From NCBI GenBank assembly GCA_022571535.1, contig JACZXR010000018.1:1-13013 (forward strand): a stretch of DNA of 13,013 bases, read 5' to 3'. This document shows positions 1 through 6,388 of this stretch, piece after piece. This stretch comes from Deltaproteobacteria bacterium (GTDB lineage Bacteria > Desulfobacterota > Binatia > UBA9968 > CAXXLF01). Position 1 is the first letter of the stretch. Every line of letters starts with the position of its first letter. The notes under the pieces were generated by a model. That model had not been told where the DNA came from, did no database searches, and saw only the letters and a list, made by a program, of their open reading frames with translations. The position numbers and the translations under genes were made by a program.

Positions 1-12
1 TCTTGTAATTTC

Positions 13-111
13 TTATACATCCTTGACACGAACCTCACCAGAGAGGAGCTTGGGTAGCAACGCATCGCGAAAGGCAGCGAGGGTGCGGGATTCGACGCGA
101 TTGGTTCTAAT
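13..111 (-). pseudogene. C-terminal remnant of type I restriction specificity subunit (HsdS)
   Basis: The minus strand reads IRTNRVESRTLAAFRDAL followed by LPKLLSGEVRVKDV and a TAA stop at 13-15. The stretch ESRTLAALRDxLLPKLLSGE is the characteristic extreme C-terminus of many HsdS subunits, which recognise DNA for type I restriction-modification. Only about 32 codons remain. The frame is closed upstream by TGA at 112-114. Before that, the same frame holds a 29-codon ORF (112-201) that I do not recognise as HsdS. No target-recognition domain and no HsdM or HsdR sequence is present, so this is a decayed fragment and not a working gene. The match is from family memory; the truncation is seen directly. 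Confidence 0.6.
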
Positions 112-294
112 TCAGCATCTTTCCCCTCCTCGGAACGGTTTCTCGTCCCTGATGGAGGAGGCCCTCACTAACTCCTCAAGGTGCCCTTCTAGTAAGTTCA
201 TAGAAGCACGTCAATAGGCTAGAAAGTGGAGTGTTGGTAGGGTCTTACAGGCGTTTTCATCCCAGGACGCAATTAATCGACGCTTTAATTGAGT

Positions 295-314
295 CCTAGC
301 CCGCATTTCTCACA
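295..314 (+). repeat. Left terminal inverted repeat of the IS
   Basis: CCTAGCCCGCATTTCTCACA is exactly reverse-complementary to 2027-2046. It marks the transposase-distal end of the element and would be a transposase binding and cleavage site. Confidence 0.9.
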
Positions 315-530
315 ACTCGTTTGTGACGTTGTCTCAAAAGGTTTCTGTTCTCTGAACCGCGGGATGATACCCATGATCCGATACCGGAGGGAAGTAGCAC
401 AGCGATCAATCGAGAGATTGCGGAGTCCGTTTCGGCAAATTGGCTTTGAATCCCATATAGTGGGTAATTGGGGGCAAAGGTGTCCCTTGGTTTCTGATTG
501 AGTCCGTCCTTGTTCAGCGACTTGGGATGA

Positions 531-1946
531 CTAACAGCGCGCTGGAATTTGTCGGAGTCGGGCAAAAACCTCCCAGAATAAACTGATATAGGGGTAGCTC
601 TCGGAAAAGGAGATCCAGACCTTGCGTACCGTGACTTTGAGCTGAGCACCGATCTTGAAAAGCTTCAAACGAATGGTATCGCACTGAGCTCTTGCCAACT
701 CCGTTCCCTCCAGACCCAACCGGCGCAGGGCTTGCACCAACACATAAGCAAAAGAAGAGAAGTAAAGCCGCAGTTGATTGGAACGCATGAAAGCCGTCGA
801 GGTGCGATCCGCAAACAAGGCCAGTTGTTGCTCTTTGATACGATTTTCCATATCCCCACGAGCACAGTACAAATCCTCGTACAACGCTCGGGCCTCCCAT
901 TCGTCGCTTTCCATGGAGGTCACGATAAAGCGTGGATTTTCCCCTTTGGCCAGGTATTCCGCCTTTCCCACCACACGCCGTTCACAAGACCAGCTCTTCA
1001 GCGTCCGATAACGGAAATCCTTGAACACCCGAGCTGGCTCTTGCTCCGCTTCATACTGCTCCCGGGCTTTCGCCAACTCGGCCAGGATGCTTTTCCGAAG
1101 ACGGTTATTTTTGGCTAATCCCAACACGTAATCGATCCCTGGCTTACCTTCACACCAGCTCATGATCTCCTCACGACAAAAACCAGAATCTCCCCGTAAG
1201 ATGATTCTCACCTCCGGCCACTCCGCCCGGATCTGTCCCACTATCCGCTCCACCTCTTCCACCACCCCGCTGGCCGGATCTGTATCTGCCTTGCGCAAGC
1301 GGGCACAAAGCAACTGCTCGCCACAGAAAATATACAAGGGCAGATAGCAATAGTGCCCGTAATACCCGTGGAAAAACCGCCCCTCCTGATGACCGTAAAG
1401 CGGATCATCCGTTGCATCGATATCGAGTATGATCTCTTCCGGTGGCCTCTCATAAGATTCCATAAAAACATCCACCAAAAGCTTATCGATCTCCCCACCG
1501 TCCACCACTATCTTCTTGTAGCGACTCTTCTCGTTGGCATCCGCCGGCGTTAACTCCAGCCGATTTAACGTGCTCTTCCCTGCCAGCGCTTTCCCTTTGT
1601 CTTGCCCTCGCCGATCCCCTCCGGTCGGATCGCTCTTCTCACTCAGCAAACCCATCAAAATATCATGCCGCAAGCTGTCGTGATCATTCAGATCTTGGTA
1701 CCCCAACGCTATCGCCATTACCCGCTGCCGGATCAAAGAGTCCACCGTGTGTTCAATCAGGTCCTTATCCCGGTAGTCGTGAAAACAATCCCCCAGCCGT
1801 CCCAGGATGTCGCACCGCATCTCTAACTCGCGCAGTAACAATCCCCCAGCATCTGAACTGATCATTCCTCCGTCGAATCTTCCAATCACTTTCCGACGCG
1901 CTAAGGCGTGAAATTCTAGCTGTTCTCGTGTACACTCTGTTTCCAT
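531..1946 (-). CDS. IS1380-family DDE transposase
   Basis: This is a 471-residue transposase that catalyses cut-and-paste movement of the surrounding element. The N-terminus has the IS1380 signature FDGGMISSDAGGLLLRELE (about residues 24-42). The catalytic DDE residues are probably Asp in ILDIDATDDPLYGHQEG (about 177), Asp in LRGDSGFCRE (about 253) and Glu in CARGDMENRIKE (about 367). Length is typical of the family and no frameshift or internal stop is seen, so the gene appears intact. The ATG at 1946 is chosen because GGAAGGA lies about 8 nt upstream. The in-frame ATGs at 1970 and 1988 have no ribosome binding site. It ends with TAG at 531-533. It occupies nearly the whole element and is transcribed away from the downstream ZIP gene. 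Confidence 0.93.
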   Translation of the reverse strand: METECTREQLEFHALARRKVIGRFDGGMISSDAGGLLLRELEMRCDILGRLGDCFHDYRDKDLIEHTVDSLIRQRVMAIALGYQDLNDHDSLRHDILMGLLSEKSDPTGGDRRGQDKGKALAGKSTLNRLELTPADANEKSRYKKIVVDGGEIDKLLVDVFMESYERPPEEIILDIDATDDPLYGHQEGRFFHGYYGHYCYLPLYIFCGEQLLCARLRKADTDPASGVVEEVERIVGQIRAEWPEVRIILRGDSGFCREEIMSWCEGKPGIDYVLGLAKNNRLRKSILAELAKAREQYEAEQEPARVFKDFRYRTLKSWSCERRVVGKAEYLAKGENPRFIVTSMESDEWEARALYEDLYCARGDMENRIKEQQLALFADRTSTAFMRSNQLRLYFSSFAYVLVQALRRLGLEGTELARAQCDTIRLKLFKIGAQLKVTVRKVWISFSESYPYISLFWEVFARLRQIPARC

Positions 1947-2000
1947 AAGGTCGTCCTTCCTCTCCCGCATAAGTCGTTGGTTGCACACGCATTATGCCAT

Positions 2001-2022
2001 AAAGGACGGCCTTTGTTTTTCT
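2001..2022 (+). terminator. Possible plus-strand terminator inside the IS right end
   Basis: AAAGG-ACGG-CCTTT (2001-2014) forms a 5-bp stem with a 4-nt loop and is followed by GTTTTTCTTTTTT. This resembles a weak Rho-independent terminator for rightward transcripts leaving the element. The short, AT-rich stem makes it uncertain. Confidence 0.35.
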
Positions 2023-2026
2023 TTTT

Positions 2027-2046
2027 TGTGAGAAATGCGGGCTAGG
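2027..2046 (-). repeat. Right terminal inverted repeat of the IS
   Basis: TGTGAGAAATGCGGGCTAGG is the perfect inverse of 295-314. It lies about 80 bp upstream of the transposase start, so the transposase promoter must sit between this repeat and position 1946. Confidence 0.9.
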
Positions 2047-2171
2047 CCGCCGAATGGAGAGACCAGAGTGAGAGGGATTTCACTCCTCGAGGCGGTGCAC
2101 GAAGAGGAGGATGTGGAAGCTTGAGTCACCATCGAGTGGCGAGAAAGTAAGAAGGTTGAGATGAAAAGGTG

Positions 2172-2867
2172 ATGGTATACCTCTACGCAACGATAGCGGG
2201 GGCCTCTGACCTGGTTTCGGGGTGGTTTGCCCTCGGAGTGCGGGCAGACAAGCTCCAGGCCCGGTACGTTATTGCTTTCGCCTCTGGTGTGCTTCTGGCC
2301 GTCACGTTTTTCGAGATCCTCCCCGAGGCCGATTTGAAATCGGATTCGCTGTTCCTCGGCCTGGGATTCATGACGTTCTACGTGTTGGAGAAGCTGGTGA
2401 TGATCCATGCCTGCGGGGAGAGCGAGTGTGACACGCACCAGATCGGCCCCGTCGCGGTCCTGGGGATGGCCCTCGACAACGTCGTTGACGGGGCCGGCAT
2501 TGCGGTCGGATACCTGATCGATCCGCTCCTCGGGTTGGCCATCACGGTTGCCGTGGTGCTCCATGAGATTCCCCAGGGGATGACGTCGGCGCTCATCATG
2601 CGTGAGGCGAAGTGGAGCCGGTTTCGAATCCTCGTCGCCTTGGGGCTTGCCGGTCTCCTCTATCCTGTGGGTGCGCTCCTTGCCGGGCTTATTCCTCCTC
2701 AGTTTCAGGAGAAAATGCTCGCGTTCATTGCCGGAGACTTCATATACATCGGGGCAGGAGACCTGCTGCCTGAGGCGCACCGGAGATTTAATTGGAAGGT
2801 GATCCTGTCGGTGATTGCAGGAATGGCCTTTATACTCACCCTTGGACTTCTGGTCCCAGCCGCTTAA
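2172..2867 (+). CDS. ZIP-family divalent metal cation transporter
   Basis: This 231-residue polytopic inner-membrane protein belongs to the ZIP (zinc/iron permease) family, which imports Zn2+ and related divalent cations to the cytoplasm. Diagnostic features are LDNVVDGAGIAVGY (about residues 101-114), the metal-binding TM4 helix, and the nearly invariant HEIPQG (about 131-136) in TM5. FIAGDFIYIGAGDLLPEA (about 185-202) is the typical TM7 end. A short Cys/His-rich loop, HACGESECDTH (about 79-89), could bind metal. TM4 has Leu-Asp where many ZIPs have His-Asn or His-Ser, so substrate cannot be assigned. Start choice is uncertain: a GTG at 2169 directly precedes this ATG, AAAAGG (2164-2169) is very close and GAAGG at 2151 rather far; an in-frame TGA at 2157 excludes earlier starts. 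The gene stands alone just outside the IS right end. Confidence 0.85.
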   Translation: MVYLYATIAGASDLVSGWFALGVRADKLQARYVIAFASGVLLAVTFFEILPEADLKSDSLFLGLGFMTFYVLEKLVMIHACGESECDTHQIGPVAVLGMALDNVVDGAGIAVGYLIDPLLGLAITVAVVLHEIPQGMTSALIMREAKWSRFRILVALGLAGLLYPVGALLAGLIPPQFQEKMLAFIAGDFIYIGAGDLLPEAHRRFNWKVILSVIAGMAFILTLGLLVPAA

Positions 2868-2927
2868 GGGTGTCCAGTCGGCTCCACCATAGTTGCGGCC
2901 GGAGGATCAGAAATCAGTTCCCAATAG

Positions 2928-3009
2928 TAAGAAGTCAGAATCAAGAATCCCCATTTCCTGTATTCTGGTCTCCTATCATCTGCCCCCTGCCCTCTGCCCC
3001 CTGCCACCT
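2928..3009. repeat. Heptamer-periodic intergenic repeat block
   Basis: Two low-complexity stretches with 7-nt period lie here. On the plus strand GAAGTCA-GAATCAA-GAATCCC (about 2931-2951) is followed by TGCCCCC-TGCCCTC-TGCCCCC-TGCCACC (2981-3008). CAGAAT near 2937 is complementary to ATTCTG near 2962, so part can fold. The block ends 3 nt before the murU-like stop. No ORF with family resemblance is seen. The same GCAGRRG/CTGCCYY motif recurs at 10943-11320. Confidence 0.7.
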
Positions 3010-3011
3010 AT

Positions 3012-3752
3012 TTATTTAAGGTAGTGTAACTTCACCTCTCCCTGCGCCAACTTCTCCTCTGCCTCTCTGATTCTCTCGGGGGTTCCCAGATCCTGCCAGT
3101 AGCCCCGGTAGGCATAGCCATAAAGGGGCTCTCCCTGGAGTAACATCTTTGAGTAGGTCACTCTGGTAAGGCTAAAGGGACTCTTGTCGTCCATGTAATC
3201 AAAGACCTTTGGTTCCATGATCTGCACCCCGGTGAACATGAACCTGCTAAGGGCGGAGGGGGATGAGCGGGGCGCCGAATGGCCCAGGAAACTCTGAAGC
3301 CTTCCATCCGAGGCTGTTTCTATAAGCCCGTACTTGACTGCCATCTCGTCTGTCCGTAGGACCAATGTGGCAGTGGCTTTCTTCTTGAGATGATAAGCGC
3401 AGAGATCGTTTAATGGGAGATCAATGAGGAGATCGCTGTTGATGACAATGAACGTGCCATCTTCTAAAAATGGCCTGGCCCTTAATAGCCCGCCGCCGGT
3501 GTCGAGCAGTTCCTCCTCTTTGGAATAGCAGATCTTTAGCCCCAGCTTCTCCCCGCTGCCCAGATGCTCTTCGATCTTGCTTCCCAAATGATGGAGGTTA
3601 ATGATGACCTCTTTGATTCCGAAATGGCTAAGGAGGAGGAGGGAATATTCGATCATCGGCCGGCCTGAGATCGGAATGAGGGCCTTGGGAAGCTTATCGG
3701 TCTTTGGCCGAAGGCGTCGGCCGTACCCTGCGGCAAAGACCATGGCCTTCAT
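3012..3752 (-). CDS. murU: Nucleotidyltransferase, MurU-like (MurNAc-1-phosphate uridylyltransferase candidate)
   Basis: This 246-residue protein has a nucleotidyltransferase fold with the signature AAGYGRRLRPKTDKLPKALIP beginning near residue 7: G-x-G-x-R for the nucleotide and the PK motif for the sugar phosphate. Later INSDLLI carries the metal-binding Asp position, and GYWQDLGTPERIREA closes the domain. The family makes NDP-sugars from NTP and sugar-1-phosphate. It follows an AmgK-like kinase, which matches the Pseudomonas AmgK-MurU pathway that converts recycled MurNAc to UDP-MurNAc and bypasses fosfomycin-sensitive MurA. A hexose-1-phosphate guanylyl- or uridylyltransferase is the alternative. 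The start is ATG at 3752 (ATG AAG GCC ATG GTC); the next ATG at 3743 is possible. No good Shine-Dalgarno is seen, consistent with an originally coupled start later separated by an insertion. Confidence 0.8.
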   Translation of the reverse strand: MKAMVFAAGYGRRLRPKTDKLPKALIPISGRPMIEYSLLLLSHFGIKEVIINLHHLGSKIEEHLGSGEKLGLKICYSKEEELLDTGGGLLRARPFLEDGTFIVINSDLLIDLPLNDLCAYHLKKKATATLVLRTDEMAVKYGLIETASDGRLQSFLGHSAPRSSPSALSRFMFTGVQIMEPKVFDYMDDKSPFSLTRVTYSKMLLQGEPLYGYAYRGYWQDLGTPERIREAEEKLAQGEVKLHYLK

Positions 3753-3866
3753 CGCGGGCTTCGCTTCATTGCGAAATGCAAAGTGCAAAGTGCAAATTTC
3801 AAAGTATTGGATCTTAATTTTTCATTTTTCATTTTGCAATGCGCCGAAGGCGGATGGCCTTCATCG
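3742..3866 (-). mobile_element. Short palindromic heptamer-repeat element inserted between amgK and murU
   Basis: A 13-bp direct repeat (minus strand CGATGAAGGCCAT) occurs at 3854-3866 and 3742-3754. The first copy contains the TGA stop of the kinase; the second contains the ATG start of the nucleotidyltransferase. The 99 bp between them have imperfect inverted ends: on the minus strand GCCTTCGGCGCATTGCAAAATG, and at the far end the inverse of GGCTTCGCTTCATTGCGAAATG (17 of 22 positions match). The interior has 7-nt periodic tracts (GCAAAGT repeats; TTTTTCA repeats). Removing one duplicate and the interior restores an ATGA stop/start overlap. It could be a MITE/REP-like insertion or a duplication with expansion. 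Confidence 0.7.
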
Positions 3867-4934
3867 AATCTCCTCAAAATAGGAGGCAAGAAGGGGAATG
3901 AGCCGTTCCAGATGGGGAAGCCTCCTCAAATTGCGATTAAGGCGCCTGAGCGTCGCTGGAAGGTATTTTTTGTAGTGGGGCTTTCCCTTGACCAGGTCGA
4001 GGTAGTGGAACCTTCCGACCACCTTAAAATCTCTCTGCAGGGCAGAGAGGATGTAGAATTCAAGAAATTCATCTCTTCCGACACTCTTTTCTCCCATTTC
4101 CTCTCTGTGTCCGAGGTAATAGTTAAGGAGATGATCCTCACGCTCAGGGTGGATGACGGTGTCCGTCACCCGGTCGTTCAGCAGAGAGGCTAGATCATAC
4201 TGCATGGGCGCAAGCAGCGCATCTTGGAAGTCGATCACAGCCACCTCTCCATGATGAATCATCAAGTTCCAGCTGTGATAGTCCCTGTGGTTGAGGGTAG
4301 CCGGTTGGTTCTCCAGGTTTCGGGAAATAAGGGCAAAGGCATCAGTCAAATAGCCTCTTTCCCTTTCTTCCATCGCTCCCTTTTTTCCTTTCTCGATCCC
4401 GTACTCAATGAAGTGGTCGAACTCCCACATATAGAGCCGAAAGTCGAAGCATTGCTTGAAGGCAATGCAGGAACTGTCCCTCGACCTTGTCCCACGAACC
4501 TGGATCAAGAGGAGCTGATCGATAGCCTTCTCATACCACCCCAGGACCTCGCCTGGCGGACATGCCTGCACTACCTCCCAAAGGGAGAGGTCCCCCAGAT
4601 CCTCCAGGAAGAGGAGCCCGTCCTCGACCCAATGTCCGTACAGGGCGGGGATTCGCACTCCTATTCGACTCAGAAAACGATGGAGGTTAAGAAATGGAAG
4701 CTCCTTGAGGGGCTCGTTGAAGATGGCCAGCTCCTCGGATGAGAGAGGTAGGGAGCCTCCACCAAGTTCCATGACGACGACCGAAGGGGGAACGGCAGGG
4801 CCGCTCAGGCTGGCTCGAAAGTAACGCCTGTTTGAGGCGTCCCCCGCAAGTGGTGCAATGGAGAGGAGATTAGCATGGGTCCCAAAGGAGGCCCGGATTT
4901 TATCCGCTACAAGTTTTTCTAATGCCTTCTCCAC
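3861..4934 (-). CDS. amgK: AmgK-like sugar kinase, aminoglycoside phosphotransferase fold
   Basis: This 357-residue protein has the aminoglycoside phosphotransferase (APH) kinase fold. It shows GDASNRRYFR (31-40) near the nucleotide-binding region, the Brenner motif HRDYHSWN (216-223) with the catalytic Asp, and the metal-binding DFQD (235-238) followed by PMQYDLASLLND. These match bacterial AmgK, the anomeric kinase making MurNAc-1-phosphate and GlcNAc-1-phosphate in the cytoplasm. Size and arrangement are normal for the family. The likely partner enzyme is the downstream MurU-like gene. The start is GTG at 4934; in-frame TAA lies just upstream (about 4955) and no in-frame ATG is available. 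No strong Shine-Dalgarno is seen. The TGA stop (3861-3863) lies inside the 13-bp duplication described above. Other APH-fold sugar kinases remain possible. Confidence 0.82.
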   Translation of the reverse strand: MEKALEKLVADKIRASFGTHANLLSIAPLAGDASNRRYFRASLSGPAVPPSVVVMELGGGSLPLSSEELAIFNEPLKELPFLNLHRFLSRIGVRIPALYGHWVEDGLLFLEDLGDLSLWEVVQACPPGEVLGWYEKAIDQLLLIQVRGTRSRDSSCIAFKQCFDFRLYMWEFDHFIEYGIEKGKKGAMEERERGYLTDAFALISRNLENQPATLNHRDYHSWNLMIHHGEVAVIDFQDALLAPMQYDLASLLNDRVTDTVIHPEREDHLLNYYLGHREEMGEKSVGRDEFLEFYILSALQRDFKVVGRFHYLDLVKGKPHYKKYLPATLRRLNRNLRRLPHLERLIPLLASYFEEIR

Positions 4935-4949
4935 GACTTTAACCCATGG

Positions 4950-4964
4950 AGGTTATTATAACCT
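4950..4964 (-). promoter_or_regulatory. Palindrome containing a consensus -10 box upstream of amgK
   Basis: AGGTTAT-T-ATAACCT is a perfect 7+1+7 palindrome. Read on the minus strand it contains TATAAT (4960-4955), about 21 nt before the GTG start of the kinase. No convincing -35 box lies 16-18 nt upstream. An operator overlapping the -10 is plausible but is inference only. A second inverted repeat, GCTACCGG (4966-4973) with CCGGTAGC (5003-5010), lies just upstream. Confidence 0.35.
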
Positions 4965-5103
4965 GGCTACCGGGAACCCTGTTCTTTCTTTTTATTCTCG
5001 GTCCGGTAGCGAATTGTCGTTCGAGATGGATGTCGGTGGCATCCCCCTGATCTCCGAATATCTTTTTCTGAAGCTATGTATGGGAACTGTTGCTGTCAGT
5101 ATA

Positions 5104-5122
5104 GGCTGCCCAACGGGCAACC
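5104..5122 (-). terminator. Hairpin downstream of the GT4 gene
   Basis: GGCTGCCC-AAC-GGGCAACC forms a 4-bp GC core stem extended past a mismatch, 28 nt after the GT4 stop on the minus strand. No U-run follows, so it is not a canonical intrinsic terminator. It may stabilise the 3' end or act with Rho. The remaining DNA between the GT4 stop and amgK shows no recognisable gene. Confidence 0.3.
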
Positions 5123-5149
5123 CATGGGCCTGTACCCTCCAGGTAATTG

Positions 5150-6376
5150 TTAGTCAACGTCACCGCCATAAAGCACTCTGCGGTAGACGGCCAGGGTATT
5201 TTCGCTCATGCTTTCCCTGGTGTGGCTCTGTCTAACCATCTCGCGTCCGGTGCGGCCCATCCGTTCCCGCAGCCGCGGATCCTCCAGTAGCTCGCACACA
5301 CGGGCAGCCAAAACTTCGTAGTTTCTTACTGGGATCACAAAACCGTTGATTCGGTCCTTGATAATTTCCGGCATTCCTCCCATCTCTGTCACTACCATCG
5401 GCTTCCCAGATGCCAGTGCTTCTAGAATCGTCAACCCGAAGGGCTCTGGACTGGTCGAGGGATAAATGCAGACATCCGATATCTCGTATAGCGTCGGCAT
5501 CTGTTCCAGACTGTAAGCATCGATAAGTATATTGTTTCGAAGGTTGAAGAAGTCTACCAGGTTCATCATATAGGTGATTTCCTTCTGCTGAATGCTCCCC
5601 CAGTCGATAATGTGCTTGGTGCCAGCGAGCACAAGCAGCACATCAGGAAATCGTTTGCGGAGGATATTTAAAGCCTTGATGCTTGTGTCGCATCCCTTGC
5701 CTAAACCAATGCGGGCGGGATGAAGCACCACCTTACGCCCTTCAAGCTGGGGATACTTTTTCAGAATGTGCGACACATTCCTTTTGCGAGCATAGCTTTC
5801 ATAGTCAATGCCATGATAGACGACAGTAATCTTATCATCCTCAACGCCAACACCCATCAGTTCACTCTTGATGAAATGGCTGACCGCAATGATATGAGAC
5901 CACTCGACCTTTCGAGTCAAATCCAGAAACAGGTTGTCATCCCAGACATTGTGTGCGGTCAGGATTAAGGGGATCTTTGACTGACCAGCGAACTCCTGAA
6001 GGGCCTCCGCGTGAACCTTGCTGAAGTAATGGAAGTTGTGAGCATGGATGAGATCAGGCTTAGCATTCTTCAGAAAAGTGCCTAACATTGTCCGAATCTC
6101 ACTTTCCAGCCCGTGGACTCCCCTTTGGTACAACCAATTGAGGTCCATCAATGGTTCCCGAACGATCCTCACACCCCGGTAATCGTAGGTTGACTGTAAC
6201 CGCTGCACCGAACCGGTAAGGAGTTCCACCCTGTGCCCCATCTTCACCATCGTGGGCAACATGATGGAGAGATGTGTCTCTACCCCCCCGATGACAGGAG
6301 GAAAACCCCAGTGCACCTGTGCGATGCAAAGCGATCGCTTGCGCCGCACACGTGATACCGGACTTTTCTTGGTCAT
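5150..6376 (-). CDS. GT4-family (GT-B fold) glycosyltransferase
   Basis: This 408-residue retaining glycosyltransferase transfers a sugar from an NDP-sugar donor; the acceptor is unknown. The N-terminal domain begins IAQVHWGFPPVIGGVETHL (about 18-36), the GT4 glycine-rich acceptor loop. HPARIGLGKGCD (219-230) carries the Arg/Lys pair that binds donor phosphates. SPEPFGLTILEALASGKPMV (309-328) is the E-x7-E nucleotide-sugar motif with Glu311 and Glu319. A basic stretch, RVRRKRS, precedes the first strand. The ATG at 6376 has GAAGG about 9-13 nt upstream. Only 12 nt separate it from the GH65 stop, so the two are almost certainly co-transcribed. It could make a glucoside that GH65 phosphorolyses or attach sugars to a cell-surface acceptor; the sequence does not decide. 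Confidence 0.85.
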   Translation of the reverse strand: MTKKSPVSRVRRKRSLCIAQVHWGFPPVIGGVETHLSIMLPTMVKMGHRVELLTGSVQRLQSTYDYRGVRIVREPLMDLNWLYQRGVHGLESEIRTMLGTFLKNAKPDLIHAHNFHYFSKVHAEALQEFAGQSKIPLILTAHNVWDDNLFLDLTRKVEWSHIIAVSHFIKSELMGVGVEDDKITVVYHGIDYESYARKRNVSHILKKYPQLEGRKVVLHPARIGLGKGCDTSIKALNILRKRFPDVLLVLAGTKHIIDWGSIQQKEITYMMNLVDFFNLRNNILIDAYSLEQMPTLYEISDVCIYPSTSPEPFGLTILEALASGKPMVVTEMGGMPEIIKDRINGFVIPVRNYEVLAARVCELLEDPRLRERMGRTGREMVRQSHTRESMSENTLAVYRRVLYGGDVD

Positions 6377-6388
6377 TCTTCGGACCTT

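Larger units (their letters stand above)
295..2046 (-). mobile_element. IS1380-family insertion sequence, complete by its inverted repeats
   Basis: The element is bounded by a 20-bp perfect terminal inverted repeat: CCTAGCCCGCATTTCTCACA at 295-314 and its reverse complement at 2027-2046. One more inner base also pairs. It spans about 1.75 kb and carries one transposase on the minus strand, as expected for IS1380. The family usually leaves a 4-bp target duplication, but the flanks here (GAGT on the left, CCGC on the right) do not match. The left 216 bp between the repeat and the transposase stop contain no recognisable gene. Confidence 0.88.

Noticed and set aside
1992..2780. 262-aa open frame on the minus strand across the ZIP gene
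   Set aside because: It is antisense to a protein with clear ZIP motifs, has an Arg/Asp/Gly-rich composition typical of shadow frames, and crosses the IS boundary.
4997..5060. 16-codon minus-strand ORF (MPPTSISNDNSLPDRE) upstream of amgK as a leader peptide
   Set aside because: It has no regulatory codon pattern or attenuator, and a G-run immediately abuts the ATG. Nothing sets it apart from chance.
4858..5235. 125-aa plus-strand ORF between amgK and the GT4 gene
   Set aside because: It overlaps both genes antisense, has no ribosome binding site or family features, and is best explained as a chance frame.
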